Of a stretch of DNA of 64,000 nt, positions 17,566 to 26,772 are shown in pieces. Each line of letters starts with the position of its first letter. Positions within the stretch are counted from its first letter, which is position 1. The notes beneath the pieces were generated by a model. The model was given only the letters and a program-made list of their open reading frames with translations, did not search any database and was not told where the DNA came from. This DNA comes from an uncultured Paracoccaceae bacterium (GTDB taxonomy: Bacteria > Pseudomonadota > Alphaproteobacteria > Rhodobacterales > Rhodobacteraceae), in the NCBI GenBank assembly GCA_947489445.1, contig CANLDN010000005.1, forward strand, positions 124,001 through 188,000, in the 5' to 3' direction. The position numbers and the translations under genes were made by a program.

Positions 17566-18718
17566 CGTCGCTACCGCGCTGCGCCTCGATCTCACGCCAG
17601 CGGGCCACATTGCGGTTGTGATCATCCAGATTGGTCGCAAACGCGTGGCCACCTGTGCCATCCGCAACAAAGAATACATAATCCGTGCTATCGGGGTCCA
17701 AAGCAGCCTCAATACTCGCGCGGCCGGGGTTCGCAATGGGCGTTGGTGGAAGACCTTCGATGACGTAAGTGTTCCAGGGCGTCGCGCCACGCAACTCACT
17801 CTGGCGCAATCCGCGGCCCAGCACACCTTCACCGCGGGTGATCCCGTAAATCACTGTCGGATCGGTTTGCAGCCGCATACCCCGGTTCAACCGGTTGATG
17901 AAAACACTTGCCACCTGACGGCGTTCATCAGCGACGCCGGTCTCCTTTTCAATGATGCTGGCTAAGATCAACGCCTCTTCGGGTGTCTCAAGCGGAAGCC
18001 CATCCACGCGAGAGGCCCACGCCTCCTCCAATATTTGTGCTTGTGCCGATTGCATCCTCGCCAGGACCGAAGACACGGTGGCCCCGGGCTGCAAATCATA
18101 GCTATCCGGCGCAAGCATACCCTCAGTCGGGGTCTCCGTCACATCAGCCTGCAGGATATCAACCTCACTAAGCGAAAAGGCAACCTGCCAGCTTGTAACA
18201 CCCTCAGCGACCACAACTTCATAGGTCGTGTCCGAAGCGGAGCGTACCGTCTCATACACAGGAGGAAATTCAGGATCAGCATAGTTAAAGCGTGCAATCT
18301 CAATATCGGTATTTGAAACAGGGTCCAGTTCACGGATGTCGACCAGCATCTGATTGACACCAATGCGATAAATTACGGTGGTGCCACACTCATTCTCACC
18401 CGGCGTGGTTATGATCTCAGCAATACCTTCCATCGAGGTATTCTCGGGTATTCTGTAGCTGCCAAATTTCAGCTCATCGGATTTCCCAGTATAATCGGCC
18501 CCCAGATTGAACAGCAGTTCAGAACGTATCGCGCCCCGCTCGAACAATTGCTCGCTGACAGATCGAAAGCCGCCGCCTCTTGGCACCTGAAAACAAATGC
18601 CTGCCTCCAATGGTCCGGATACGCGATACTCCCTTGCCCCCCAACTGACTGCACCAACTGACAAAAACAGCGCCACAATCAGAAAGGTCAGCGCATTGGA
18701 CGCGATATGGCGCCACAT
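17561..18718 (-). CDS. mltG: Endolytic murein transglycosylase
   Basis: 385 residues. An N-terminal transmembrane helix (about 8-27, LTFLIVALFLSVGAVSW) is followed by a LysM-like and a YceG catalytic domain with the glutamate in LILASIIEKETGVADERR and the conserved RMRLQTDPTVIYGITRG-type and LRGATPWNTYVIEGLPPTPIANPG motifs. It cuts nascent glycan strands at the inner membrane. It overlaps fabF by one base (TGATG), the arrangement usual in alphaproteobacteria. Confidence 0.96.
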   Translation of the reverse strand: MWRHIASNALTFLIVALFLSVGAVSWGAREYRVSGPLEAGICFQVPRGGGFRSVSEQLFERGAIRSELLFNLGADYTGKSDELKFGSYRIPENTSMEGIAEIITTPGENECGTTVIYRIGVNQMLVDIRELDPVSNTDIEIARFNYADPEFPPVYETVRSASDTTYEVVVAEGVTSWQVAFSLSEVDILQADVTETPTEGMLAPDSYDLQPGATVSSVLARMQSAQAQILEEAWASRVDGLPLETPEEALILASIIEKETGVADERRQVASVFINRLNRGMRLQTDPTVIYGITRGEGVLGRGLRQSELRGATPWNTYVIEGLPPTPIANPGRASIEAALDPDSTDYVFFVADGTGGHAFATNLDDHNRNVARWREIEAQRGSDG

Positions 18719-19977
18719 CAGCTAATCTTCCCAAAGACGACGCTGGCATTGGTGCCCCCAAAACCAAAGGAGTTCGACAAAGCTACATTGATTTCGCGTG
18801 GTCGCTTCGCGTTAGCACACAAATCAACCTCCGTTTCCACAGCGGGATTATCCAGATTAATTGTCGGCGGTGCGACCTGATCACGGATCGCCAATATGGA
18901 AAAGATCGCCTCAATCGCGCCGGCAGCCCCCAGCAGATGACCCGTGGCTGACTTTGTTGAGGACATCGTCAACTGCGACGCCGCATCACCGACCAGCCGC
19001 TCAACCGCCCCCAACTCAATCGTATCCGCCATGGTGGATGTACCATGCGCATTCACATAGTCGATCTGGCTCGGTTCAATACCAGCGTTACGGCAGGCTG
19101 CACGCATCGCACGCTCCGCACCTTCATGGTCGGGCGGCGGGGCCGTGATGTGATGTGCATCGCCACTCAACCCATACCCCAGAACCTCGGCATAAATCTT
19201 GGCGCCACGCGCCTTGGCGTGCTCATATTCTTCCAACACGACCATGCCCGCGCCTTCACCCATCACGAACCCATCACGGTCCTGATCCCAAGGGCGGCTG
19301 GCTTTCTGTGGATCGTCATTATGTTTTGTGCTCAACGCCTTACAGGCGTTGAAACCAGCAATACCAATCTCGCAAATCGCAGCCTCGGCACCACCGGCAA
19401 CCATGACATCCGCATCACCATGCAGGATCAAACGTGACGCATCACCAATTGCATGGGCACCCGTCGAACACGCGGTCACGACAGCATGGTTCGGGCCACG
19501 GAACCCGTATTTGATCGAAACCTGACCCGAAATCAGATTGATCAACGCGCCCGGTACAAAGAACGGGGACACACGGCGCGGCCCCTTTTCTTTCATCATT
19601 ACGGCTGTATTCGCAATCGAGTTCAGACCGCCGATACCTGACCCCATCAAAACGCCGGTGCGTTCCTGACTTTCCCGGTCCTCAGGCATCCAGCCCGCAT
19701 CCTCAATCGCTTGCTGCGCAGCGGCCATTCCGAACAGAATGAAAGTATCAACCTTCCGCTGTTCCTTCGGCTCCATGTACTTGTCAGCATTAAACGTACC
19801 GTCCGTGCCATCGCCCAACGGCACTTCGCAGGCGCAGGTTGTGGCCAAACCGCTGGCATCAAAACCAGTGATCGTGCCAGCACCGGACTGGCAGTCCAGA
19901 ATGCGCTCCCACGATTTTTCGACACCATCGGCAAGCGGGGTCACAAGCCCCAAGCCTGTTACAACAACACGACGCAT
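18718..19977 (-). CDS. fabF: Beta-ketoacyl-ACP synthase II
   Basis: 419 residues, full length. Elongates acyl-ACP with malonyl-ACP. The Cys-His-His triad is C170 (VTACSTGAHAIG), H311 (NAHGTSTMAD) and H347 (ATGHLLGAAGAIEA). It is normally directly downstream of acpP; here a plus-strand PilZ gene of 855 bp lies between them, so fabF must have its own promoter in 19978-20146. Confidence 0.98.
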   Translation of the reverse strand: MRRVVVTGLGLVTPLADGVEKSWERILDCQSGAGTITGFDASGLATTCACEVPLGDGTDGTFNADKYMEPKEQRKVDTFILFGMAAAQQAIEDAGWMPEDRESQERTGVLMGSGIGGLNSIANTAVMMKEKGPRRVSPFFVPGALINLISGQVSIKYGFRGPNHAVVTACSTGAHAIGDASRLILHGDADVMVAGGAEAAICEIGIAGFNACKALSTKHNDDPQKASRPWDQDRDGFVMGEGAGMVVLEEYEHAKARGAKIYAEVLGYGLSGDAHHITAPPPDHEGAERAMRAACRNAGIEPSQIDYVNAHGTSTMADTIELGAVERLVGDAASQLTMSSTKSATGHLLGAAGAIEAIFSILAIRDQVAPPTINLDNPAVETEVDLCANAKRPREINVALSNSFGFGGTNASVVFGKIS

Positions 19978-20146
19978 ATTCTGCCCTCACCTCTTTAGGG
20001 TATTCCGGACAGTGATACCTCAGGCCATAGGAGAGGAGCAAGGGCAAGGGCGCGGCGTGATCTCGCCAACCAATACATTTGTATGCTTCACCACGTTTTA
20101 ATGGCTACGACTTAACTCGGTCGATAATCCTATCTCGGGCCAAGTT

Positions 20147-21001
20147 ATGAAACCACTTCTTCACTTTGCAACCTTGTTACTTCTTCTCATCGGACAGGCT
20201 GCCAAGGCAGAAGTAAACTGCACAGCAATCGCAGCCTTTGATCGGCTGCATGATGCGCAGGTGCGGTTGAACGACTACCAAACACCAGCAAGATTCGATT
20301 TGGATGCCTCTATCGTCAGGGCCGAACTTGCGTATGTCCGTGACTTAGACCTCGCAACGGTCCTCGGCTCAAATAGCCTAGTACAAAACAAACAAGTCTT
20401 CGCGAGGTTCACTGCTCACTCCGAACGTCTCTTGGCACGCATTGAACAGGGCGACCCAGCCCGATTGCGGGCGCATTTCGCCGACCCGGATCGGAAACGA
20501 AACATGGAAACGTTGATCGTATATCTGCGGTCGCTGCCTTGTAATCTGACGGGGGTATCATTCACCAATAACACCATGGAACAGACGGTGGGATCAGGTT
20601 CACCATTCGAAATTGATCTGAAAGAGGTTATTATTTTCCTTGCAGCGGTCGTGACCGCCGGACTTCTTGCATGGCTTGCCCAGCGGTATCGGCGCAAACA
20701 AAAGCGGCGGGCGCGCAGGTATACGGCAAACTATGCTACGACCTATCGATGGAATAACGCTGATTTTGCGGGCTTGTTAATGGACATCAGCGGTCGGGGC
20801 AGCAAATTGAAGCATCATCCCGACGCACCACTAGAATTAGGTGCATCCGTGCACATCCTCATTCTTGGTGAATGGAAAAGCTGCTCAATCGTTTGGACCA
20901 ACGCGCATTATAGCGGCATACTGTTTGAACAGGCCTTGCGGCACAAATCGGTTCAAAAAATCCACAAAGCGCAATTGATCAGGCAGGGCCGTGCCGCATA
21001 A
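20147..21001 (+). CDS. Membrane-anchored PilZ-domain protein
   Basis: 284 residues: signal peptide (1-21, cleavage near AKA-EV), a periplasmic helical region (about 22-158), one transmembrane helix (160-178, VIIFLAAVVTAGLLAWLAQ) and a cytoplasmic PilZ domain. The c-di-GMP motifs are the basic cluster RRARRY (187-192) and D213-I-S215-G-R-G218. A periplasmic sensor coupled to a c-di-GMP-binding output is implied by layout. It lies on the opposite strand between acpP and fabF, with composition a little richer in A+T than its neighbours. The ligand and partners are unknown. Confidence 0.85.
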   Translation: MKPLLHFATLLLLLIGQAAKAEVNCTAIAAFDRLHDAQVRLNDYQTPARFDLDASIVRAELAYVRDLDLATVLGSNSLVQNKQVFARFTAHSERLLARIEQGDPARLRAHFADPDRKRNMETLIVYLRSLPCNLTGVSFTNNTMEQTVGSGSPFEIDLKEVIIFLAAVVTAGLLAWLAQRYRRKQKRRARRYTANYATTYRWNNADFAGLLMDISGRGSKLKHHPDAPLELGASVHILILGEWKSCSIVWTNAHYSGILFEQALRHKSVQKIHKAQLIRQGRAA

Positions 21002-21049
21002 GTACCTGTTCAGCCTAACTTGCGGTGACAATCGGTCAAACCAGACAAA

Positions 21050-21077
21050 AAAACGGCACCCAAACGGGTGCCGTTTT
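21050..21077. terminator. Bidirectional terminator between the PilZ gene and acpP
   Basis: AAAACGGCACCC (21050-21061), loop AAAC, GGGTGCCGTTTT (21066-21077): a perfect 12-bp stem with A and T runs at both ends, so it can stop transcription of acpP on the minus strand and of the PilZ gene on the plus strand. Confidence 0.92.
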
Positions 21078-21094
21078 AAACGTATTGAAGACGC

Positions 21095-21328
21095 CTACTG
21101 TGCGCCGTTGATGAATTTAACCGCATCACCAAATGTCTGGATGGTTTCAGCCGCATCGTCAGGGATCTCGATCCCGAACTCTTCTTCAAAAGCCATAACC
21201 AGCTCAACAGTATCCAAGCTGTCAGCGCCCAGATCATCAATGAAGGACGCAGATTCCGTCACTTTGTCTTCTTCAACACCAAGATGTTCTACAACGATCT
21301 TGCGTACGCGGTCAGCAACGTCGCTCAT
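21095..21328 (-). CDS. acpP: Acyl carrier protein
   Basis: 77 residues, acidic. The phosphopantetheine serine is S37 in [20 protein letters not shown]. It carries growing acyl chains for FabD, FabG and FabF encoded around it. It follows fabG by 183 bp and is closed by a strong terminator. Confidence 0.98.
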   Translation of the reverse strand: MSDVADRVRKIVVEHLGVEEDKVTESASFIDDLGADSLDTVELVMAFEEEFGIEIPDDAAETIQTFGDAVKFINGAQ

Positions 21329-21511
21329 GTCTATTCCTCATGTCTTTCTGGGCTTACGCCCGTTTTACCTTGGACTTGCGCCCATCTTTGTGTCCCCAAT
21401 AAGGACGAATACCGAACCAAACAATCATATGTGCGGCACAGCAAATCTGCGTGGCCTATAACAGAGAATTCTCTCTAGGCAAACGGTTTCAGCATCACCG
21501 GCATGCCTTGC

Positions 21512-22249
21512 CTACAACATGGCCATGCCGCCATTCACATGCAATGTCGTGCCCGTAACATAAGCCGCTTCGGGGCTGGAAAGATACAGTACTGCGGCTG
21601 CAATCTCTTCTGCGTCTCCCATCCGACCGGCAGGGACTTGCGCAAGAATGCCTGATTTTTGCTCATCGTTCAGTTTGTCGGTCATCGCGGTTGTGATAAA
21701 ACCGGGGGCCACACAGTTGACTGTAATACCCCGACTAGCAACCTCATAGGCAATAGATTTCGACATGCCCACCATACCTGCCTTAGACGCAGCATAGTTC
21801 GCCTGCCCCGGATTACCTGTAGCACCCACAACGGACGAGATATTAACGATCCGACCCCAGCGGGCCTTCATCATACCGCGGATGACGCCCTTGCACAGGC
21901 GCATGGTCGACGTCAGGTTCACCTCCAGAACGCTTGACCACTCTTCATCCGACATCCGCATAAAGATATTGTCGCGCGTGATACCCGCATTATTGACCAG
22001 CACATCAACAGATCCCATCGCATCAGCGGCTTGCTTGGGCAGCGCATTTACCGCTTCCGCATCGCTCAGATTGCAGGGCAGAACATGGGCGCGGTCGCCC
22101 AACTCTGCGGCCAGCGCCTCAAGGGGTTCAACACGTGTGCCCGACAAACCGACCGTCGCACCGGCGTCATGCAACGCCTTCGCAATCGCACCACCGATCC
22201 CACCAGAGGCGCCGGTCACAAGCGCATTCTTTCTATTCAAATCAAACAT
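21512..22249 (-). CDS. fabG: 3-oxoacyl-ACP reductase
   Basis: 245-residue short-chain dehydrogenase using NADPH. The cofactor motif is TGASGGIGGAIA (12-23) and NNAG is at 86-89; the catalytic residues are N111, S138, Y152 and K156 (YAASK). It lies 18 bp downstream of fabD on the same strand. Confidence 0.97.
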   Translation of the reverse strand: MFDLNRKNALVTGASGGIGGAIAKALHDAGATVGLSGTRVEPLEALAAELGDRAHVLPCNLSDAEAVNALPKQAADAMGSVDVLVNNAGITRDNIFMRMSDEEWSSVLEVNLTSTMRLCKGVIRGMMKARWGRIVNISSVVGATGNPGQANYAASKAGMVGMSKSIAYEVASRGITVNCVAPGFITTAMTDKLNDEQKSGILAQVPAGRMGDAEEIAAAVLYLSSPEAAYVTGTTLHVNGGMAML

Positions 22250-22267
22250 CTATCAGCCCTTATTCAT

Positions 22268-23209
22268 CTAGCCTTGATTGATGGCTGCAGCCACCGCTAT
22301 AACGTCATCTTGCGTAATAACCGCTTGGGTCGCGACGGACCGGTCAATACGTTTAACCATACCCGAAAGCGCCTTACCGGCACCAATTTCGTACATCTCT
22401 GTCACGCCTTGTGCGGCCATATAGGCCACGCTTTCGCGCCACCTGACCGAACCTGTGATCTGATCAACCAATAATTTTCTGATCTCCGCGGGATCAGTCA
22501 CCGGGGCTGCGATGACATTGGCCACCAGCGGAACAACAGGTGCGGCTATGTCGGCGGCATCCAAATGGCGGGTCATGGCACGCGCAGCCGGTGCCATCAG
22601 GCTGCAATGAAACGGCGCGCTCACAGGCAGCAACAGACCGCGCTTGGCACCTTTTTCCTTTGCAATTTCAATGGCGCGTTCTACCGCAGCTTTATCGCCA
22701 GAGACGACGACCTGTGACGGATCATTGTCATTGGCCACGTCGCAGACCTCACCCTGTGCCGCTTCAGCGGCGACCTCTTTCACAGCGTCAAAATCCAACC
22801 CCAACAATGCGGCCATGGCACCAACACCAACAGGCACCGCGTCTTGCATGGCCGCACCTCGGGCGCGCAAAAGGCGGGCCGCATCAACAACCGACAAGGC
22901 ACCAGCAGCGGCAAGCGCCGAATATTCACCCAATGAATGACCGGCGACATAGGACGTGGCCGACACCTCAACACCTTCGGCCTTCAGCGCGTGTATCACG
23001 GCCAAGGATGTCGCCATCAGTGCAGGTTGCGCATTGCTTGTCAGGGTCAGATCAGCGATGTCACCTTCCCAGATCAAACCGGAAAGGTCTTGATCAAGCG
23101 CGTCATCTACTTCTTCGAAAATCGCCTTCGCGGCCGGATAGGCGTCGGCCAACGCCTTGCCCATACCAACGGTCTGCGCCCCTTGACCCGGAAAAACAAA
23201 TGCCCGCAT
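22268..23209 (-). CDS. fabD: Malonyl-CoA:ACP transacylase
   Basis: 313 residues from ATG 23209 (GGGGGAG four bases upstream; a GTG one codon earlier would sit on the ribosome site). FPGQGAQ at 6-12, the active-site serine S92 in AGHSLGEYSALAAAG and the histidine in SAPFHCSLM are all present. First gene of the fabD-fabG-acpP group. Confidence 0.97.
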   Translation of the reverse strand: MRAFVFPGQGAQTVGMGKALADAYPAAKAIFEEVDDALDQDLSGLIWEGDIADLTLTSNAQPALMATSLAVIHALKAEGVEVSATSYVAGHSLGEYSALAAAGALSVVDAARLLRARGAAMQDAVPVGVGAMAALLGLDFDAVKEVAAEAAQGEVCDVANDNDPSQVVVSGDKAAVERAIEIAKEKGAKRGLLLPVSAPFHCSLMAPAARAMTRHLDAADIAAPVVPLVANVIAAPVTDPAEIRKLLVDQITGSVRWRESVAYMAAQGVTEMYEIGAGKALSGMVKRIDRSVATQAVITQDDVIAVAAAINQG

Positions 23210-23324
23210 CACTCCCCCTTTTTTTATCAGTTTGTTGCGTCAACGCTTACCGCGCGAACGAGAAACGCACAAGCAATGTGCGCAAATTACCACGGCATTT
23301 CTACCGCATGTAACCTATACAGAT

Positions 23325-23355
23325 ACCGTACATAAACCGTACACATGCCAGTACG
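23325..23355 (+). promoter_or_regulatory. Phased GTAC repeats upstream of the cytochrome b561-YceI gene
   Basis: ACCGTACA occurs at 23325-23332 and again at 23336-23343, eleven bases apart, and a third GTAC core follows at 23351 (CCAGTACG). The cores at 23328, 23339 and 23351 are about one helical turn apart, so one face of the DNA would carry all three. They end about 20 bp before the ATG. Likely a regulator site; the protein is unknown. Confidence 0.35.
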
Positions 23356-23376
23356 CACAACCCAAGGACGCAGCAA

Positions 23377-24552
23377 ATGCAGCAAAATGCCTACAGCACC
23401 GTGACCAAAACATTTCACTGGCTGACCGCCCTTTTTATTTTGACGGTCATTCCCTTGGGTGCTGTGGCCAACAGACTGCCCTATGAAACCGACGCGCAGC
23501 TAGCGTTCAAAGCGCAACTATTTTCCATGCACAAAACGCTGGGTGTTATCATTTTCATCTTGGCAATCGGGCGTATTCTATGGGCGTTCACTCAAACCAA
23601 ACCTGGCCCCCTGCATCCTGACCGCAAGGCTGAGACATTCCTAGCAGAACTCGTGCATTGGCTCCTTTATGTCTCTCTAGTCGCAGTGCCGCTCACCGGG
23701 TGGATACATCACGCGGCAACAACGGGGTTTGCGCCGCTCTGGCTACCGATCGGACAAAATCTGCCCCTGGTGCCCAAAAGTGAAAGCGTGGCAGAACTCT
23801 TCGCCGGACTGCATTGGGTCTGGAGCAAGATCATGATCGGCGCGATCCTGTTGCATATTACAGGCGCTTTGAAACACGTATTCGTCGACAAGGATGGCAC
23901 CCTGCGGCGGATGTGGTTCGGTGCCAGCGACGTCAACGCGCCACAGGCACATAACGGTGGGTTTATGGCACCGTTGGCGGCAATTGCGATCTATATGACT
24001 GCAACAGCGGGCGGCGCTGCCGCAGGCATATTCAGCCACAGCGACGGGCCAACAGGCCCGGCCCTGGCTGCTGTCGCGTCCGACTGGACCGTACAGGACG
24101 GCACCATCGGCATTACCGTCAAACAACTGGGCAGCGACGTATCAGGCAGTTTTGCTGACTGGACATCCTCAATCAGTTTTGATCCCGAAGGGGCTGATGT
24201 TTTGGGGAATGTAGAAACGACAATCGCGATTACCTCGCTGTCATTGGGATCAGTGACAGGTCAAGCGATGGGCGCAGATTTCTTTGATGCCGAAACCCAC
24301 CCCACAGCAGTTTTTGTTGGCGAAATTACCGCGGCCGAAACTGATTATGAGGCAAACGGCACCTTGACGATTAAGGGCAACACAATGCCAGTCACCCTGC
24401 CCTTCACGCTTGATATCGTTGATAACACCGCCACAATGGCAGGCCAGATCACATTGGACCGCAGAGACTTCAATGTCGGCGCGAGCATGGCGGATGAAAG
24501 CAGCCTTGGTTTTAGCGTAATTGTCGAAGTTGCGCTGACAGCAACCCGATAA
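23377..24552 (+). CDS. Cytochrome b561 - YceI fusion protein
   Basis: 391 residues with two domains. Residues 1 to about 175 are a cytochrome b561-type membrane domain of four helices with haem-ligand histidines (KTFHWLTALF, SMHKTLGVIIF, LVHWLLYVSLVAVPLTGWIHH, LHITGALKHVF). A further hydrophobic segment (about 193-215) leads to a periplasmic YceI domain (about 220-391; SDWTVQDGTIGITVKQLGS, LTLDRRDFNVGAS-type end), a lipocalin-like isoprenoid-binding fold. Quinone or isoprenoid-linked electron transfer is plausible from the domains. A separate YceI gene faces it downstream. Confidence 0.92.
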   Translation: MQQNAYSTVTKTFHWLTALFILTVIPLGAVANRLPYETDAQLAFKAQLFSMHKTLGVIIFILAIGRILWAFTQTKPGPLHPDRKAETFLAELVHWLLYVSLVAVPLTGWIHHAATTGFAPLWLPIGQNLPLVPKSESVAELFAGLHWVWSKIMIGAILLHITGALKHVFVDKDGTLRRMWFGASDVNAPQAHNGGFMAPLAAIAIYMTATAGGAAAGIFSHSDGPTGPALAAVASDWTVQDGTIGITVKQLGSDVSGSFADWTSSISFDPEGADVLGNVETTIAITSLSLGSVTGQAMGADFFDAETHPTAVFVGEITAAETDYEANGTLTIKGNTMPVTLPFTLDIVDNTATMAGQITLDRRDFNVGASMADESSLGFSVIVEVALTATR

Positions 24553-24555
24553 AAA

Positions 24556-24592
24556 AAGGCCACGCCGGTTTCAACTCGGGCGTGGCCTTCTA
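24556..24592. terminator. Bidirectional terminator between the b561-YceI fusion and yceI
   Basis: AAGGCCACGCC (24556-24566) pairs with GGCGTGGCCTT (24579-24589), preceded by seven A residues and followed by CTAT, so the stronger T tract serves the minus-strand yceI gene. Confidence 0.88.
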
Positions 24593-24611
24593 TGTATCAA
24601 ACGCTGATTTT

Positions 24612-25187
24612 TTATTCGGCTATTGACGCCTCAATCGAGATCATCACTTCAACTTCGTCGCTTACGAAGGGGGCGAAAGCGCCAACCTCAAAATCAGAAC
24701 GCAGCAGCGTGGTCGTGGCATCAAAACCGGCCCACGGTTTTTCCTGCATTGGGTGATCACCCGTTTGGTTCAGCGTCGCATCGAGAACAACAGATTTTGT
24801 TATACCGTTTAGTGTCAGATCGCCGGTTATCAGGGCTGTCGTGTCACCCGTGACTTCGATACCGGTTGACGTGAATGTGACCATTTCATCTTCGTCGGCC
24901 CCAAAAAAGTCTTCGTCCATGAAGTGGTTGAACCGCGCTTCCCAGCCAGTGAACATGCTGCGCACTGGGAAAGATACGTTCACGGATGATGCAGCGGGAT
25001 CTTCCTGATCAAAGGCAATCTCACCCTCAAAACCAGAGAACATGCCCCAAGTCGTGGAGTAACCCAAGTGATTGTAACTAAAAAGAATCTGGCTGTGGCT
25101 GGCGTCGAGCACATAGTTTTCTGTGCTCGCAATCGCGGGGGCGGCAAAAGATGTAGCAAGAACGGCGGCGGCGAGGATATTTTTCAT
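24612..25187 (-). CDS. YceI family periplasmic protein
   Basis: 191 residues from ATG 25187 (AAGGAG 8 bp upstream). A signal peptide (1-20, cleavage after AIA) is followed by a complete YceI domain: YVLDASHSQILFSYNHLGYS, GEIAFDQEDPAASSVNVSF, GDLTLNGITKSVVLDATL and LLRSDFEVGAFAPFVSDEVE. It binds a polyprenoid ligand in the family. Its domain is the same as the C-terminal part of the converging neighbour. Confidence 0.94.
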   Translation of the reverse strand: MKNILAAAVLATSFAAPAIASTENYVLDASHSQILFSYNHLGYSTTWGMFSGFEGEIAFDQEDPAASSVNVSFPVRSMFTGWEARFNHFMDEDFFGADEDEMVTFTSTGIEVTGDTTALITGDLTLNGITKSVVLDATLNQTGDHPMQEKPWAGFDATTTLLRSDFEVGAFAPFVSDEVEVMISIEASIAE

Positions 25188-25296
25188 CTTGATCTCCTTG
25201 AGTGTTTGCATACGCACTCAAAGATAGTGCGCCACCTCACAAGGCAATCCCGTAAAATCGAACAGATATTGTTCACAACGCATGGAAATGCGTGGC

Positions 25297-25890
25297 TTAG
25301 GCCGCGCTGGCCTGTGCTGATGTACGTGGCTGCAGCATTAAATCCTGCCCCAACCGATCGCGCAAAGATAGCAACTGTGCCGCTGTCCCTTCGGCAACTG
25401 CGACGGATTGGGATGTGTTGCGATACTGCAAAACAAGCGATGCACGACCGCCCGGCTCTTGTTCGTCCAGAAAAACACCACCGATTGTATCAAACCCGTA
25501 ACAGCCGACAGTCGTTGGCTTTCCAGCGCGATTACAGATGACTTCGCGTATCTCGCCAACGCTTGTGTCGACATGCACCTCAGCCTGCGTGCCGCGGCTG
25601 GCGAACCAAAGCAGATAAGCCGCAACCGCCCCAAACAGAACAGCGGCAGCCATGCGCATTACCCCCAGATCCCCATCAAAGATCAGCGTAGGCAGCAACA
25701 AAATGCCGAGTGACGCGGTCAAGAAGCACGCGCCAAAGAAAAACGAGGCCGCCTGCGCCAGCATAACGCCGACCGACGGACCACGACCGGATCGAATGAT
25801 GTAACCCCAGTAGGTGTCTTCGACTGAAAAACTCGACATTCTGGCGAACTCTCCCTGCAAAGCGCCTGCGGATGCATTAAAATCGGTCAT
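25297..25890 (-). CDS. Conserved membrane protein of unknown function
   Basis: 197 residues. Two transmembrane helices (about 42-67, VMLAQAASFFFGACFLTASLGILLL, and 74-94) are followed by a soluble beta-rich domain (TQAEVHVDTSVGEIREVICN, VGCYGFDTIGGVFLDE, ASLVLQYRNTSQSVAVAEG). No family recognised. Start ATG at 25890 follows AGGAGAGGTCGC. It is alone on the minus strand between yceI and the ribosomal protein operon. Confidence 0.75.
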   Translation of the reverse strand: MTDFNASAGALQGEFARMSSFSVEDTYWGYIIRSGRGPSVGVMLAQAASFFFGACFLTASLGILLLPTLIFDGDLGVMRMAAAVLFGAVAAYLLWFASRGTQAEVHVDTSVGEIREVICNRAGKPTTVGCYGFDTIGGVFLDEQEPGGRASLVLQYRNTSQSVAVAEGTAAQLLSLRDRLGQDLMLQPRTSAQASAA

Positions 25891-26160
25891 GCGACCTCTC
25901 CTTGTGCTGCCTTGGGCAATTAGATGCCCGTCAAACAGGGCGATAAAGGGGCAACGTCAAGGCATCGTTAAGAAATATCACATTGTGACCCAACGGACTC
26001 AATTCCCTTGCCACACAAGGCTTGCATCAGCGCAAACCGGCGTTATAAGGCCCCATCCTTCCGTGATGACTTTGAACTGCGCAGTCTCTCGTGGGTGGGG
26101 AGCGGAAGGTAAAAAACGCCCCACACTTTGAAATGCGCCGATATATGAACTGGAGTACGC

Positions 26161-26514
26161 ATGCCGCTATACGAGCATGTCATGATTGCGCGTCAGGACT
26201 TGTCCAACACGCAAGCTGAAAGCCTTATCGAACATTTCGGAACCGTTCTTGCCGACAACGGCGGCAAGCTCTTGGAAAACGAATACTGGGGCGTCAAGAC
26301 GATGGCCTACAAGATCAACAAGAACCGCAAAGGGCACTATGCCTTTATGCGCACCGACGCGCCCGCCCCTGCCGTGCAGGAAATGGAACGTCTGATGCGC
26401 CTGCACGAAGACGTGATGCGCGTGCTGACCATCAAGGTCGACGCACATCAGGAAGGCCCTTCCGTACAAATGCAAAAACGCGAAGAACGTGGCGACCGCC
26501 GCGAACGCCGTTGA
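26161..26514 (+). CDS. rpsF: 30S ribosomal protein S6
   Basis: 117 residues beginning MPLYEHVMIARQDLSNTQAE, with LENEYWGVKTMAYKINKNRKG (in parts) and a basic, Arg/Glu-rich C-terminal tail. S6 binds S18 on the platform of the 30S subunit. First gene of the rpsF-rpsR-rplI operon; 270 bp of noncoding sequence lie upstream. Confidence 0.98.
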   Translation: MPLYEHVMIARQDLSNTQAESLIEHFGTVLADNGGKLLENEYWGVKTMAYKINKNRKGHYAFMRTDAPAPAVQEMERLMRLHEDVMRVLTIKVDAHQEGPSVQMQKREERGDRRERR

Positions 26515-26534
26515 TCAGGAAAGGACAGTAAACC

Positions 26535-26762
26535 ATGGCAACCAAACCATTTTTCCGCCGTCGCAAGTCCGATCCGTTTGAGGGTGATAACGCCCCAAAG
26601 ATCGACTATAAAGACACCCGCCTTTTGCAGCGCTACATCTCTGAGCGTGGCAAAATTGTCCCCGCCCGTATCACGGCCGTCGGATCCAAGAACCAGCGCG
26701 CACTCGCCCGTGCGATCAAACGCGCCCGGTTCCTTGCCCTGCTGCCCTACGCTGTAAAGTAA
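26535..26762 (+). CDS. rpsR: 30S ribosomal protein S18
   Basis: 75 residues, basic. [43 protein letters not shown] and [21 protein letters not shown] (in parts) are the S18 signature. It follows rpsF by 20 bp with AGGAAAGG upstream. Confidence 0.98.
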   Translation: MATKPFFRRRKSDPFEGDNAPKIDYKDTRLLQRYISERGKIVPARITAVGSKNQRALARAIKRARFLALLPYAVK

Positions 26763-26772
26763 GGAAAATCCC

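Noticed and set aside
21463..21474. 12-bp palindrome AGAGAATTCTCT between acpP and fabG
   Set aside because: A dozen or more such palindromes are expected by chance in 64 kb and the position is unremarkable.
22540..23313. 257-codon plus-strand frame over fabD
   Set aside because: Pro/Arg/His-rich translation typical of a reverse-frame artefact.
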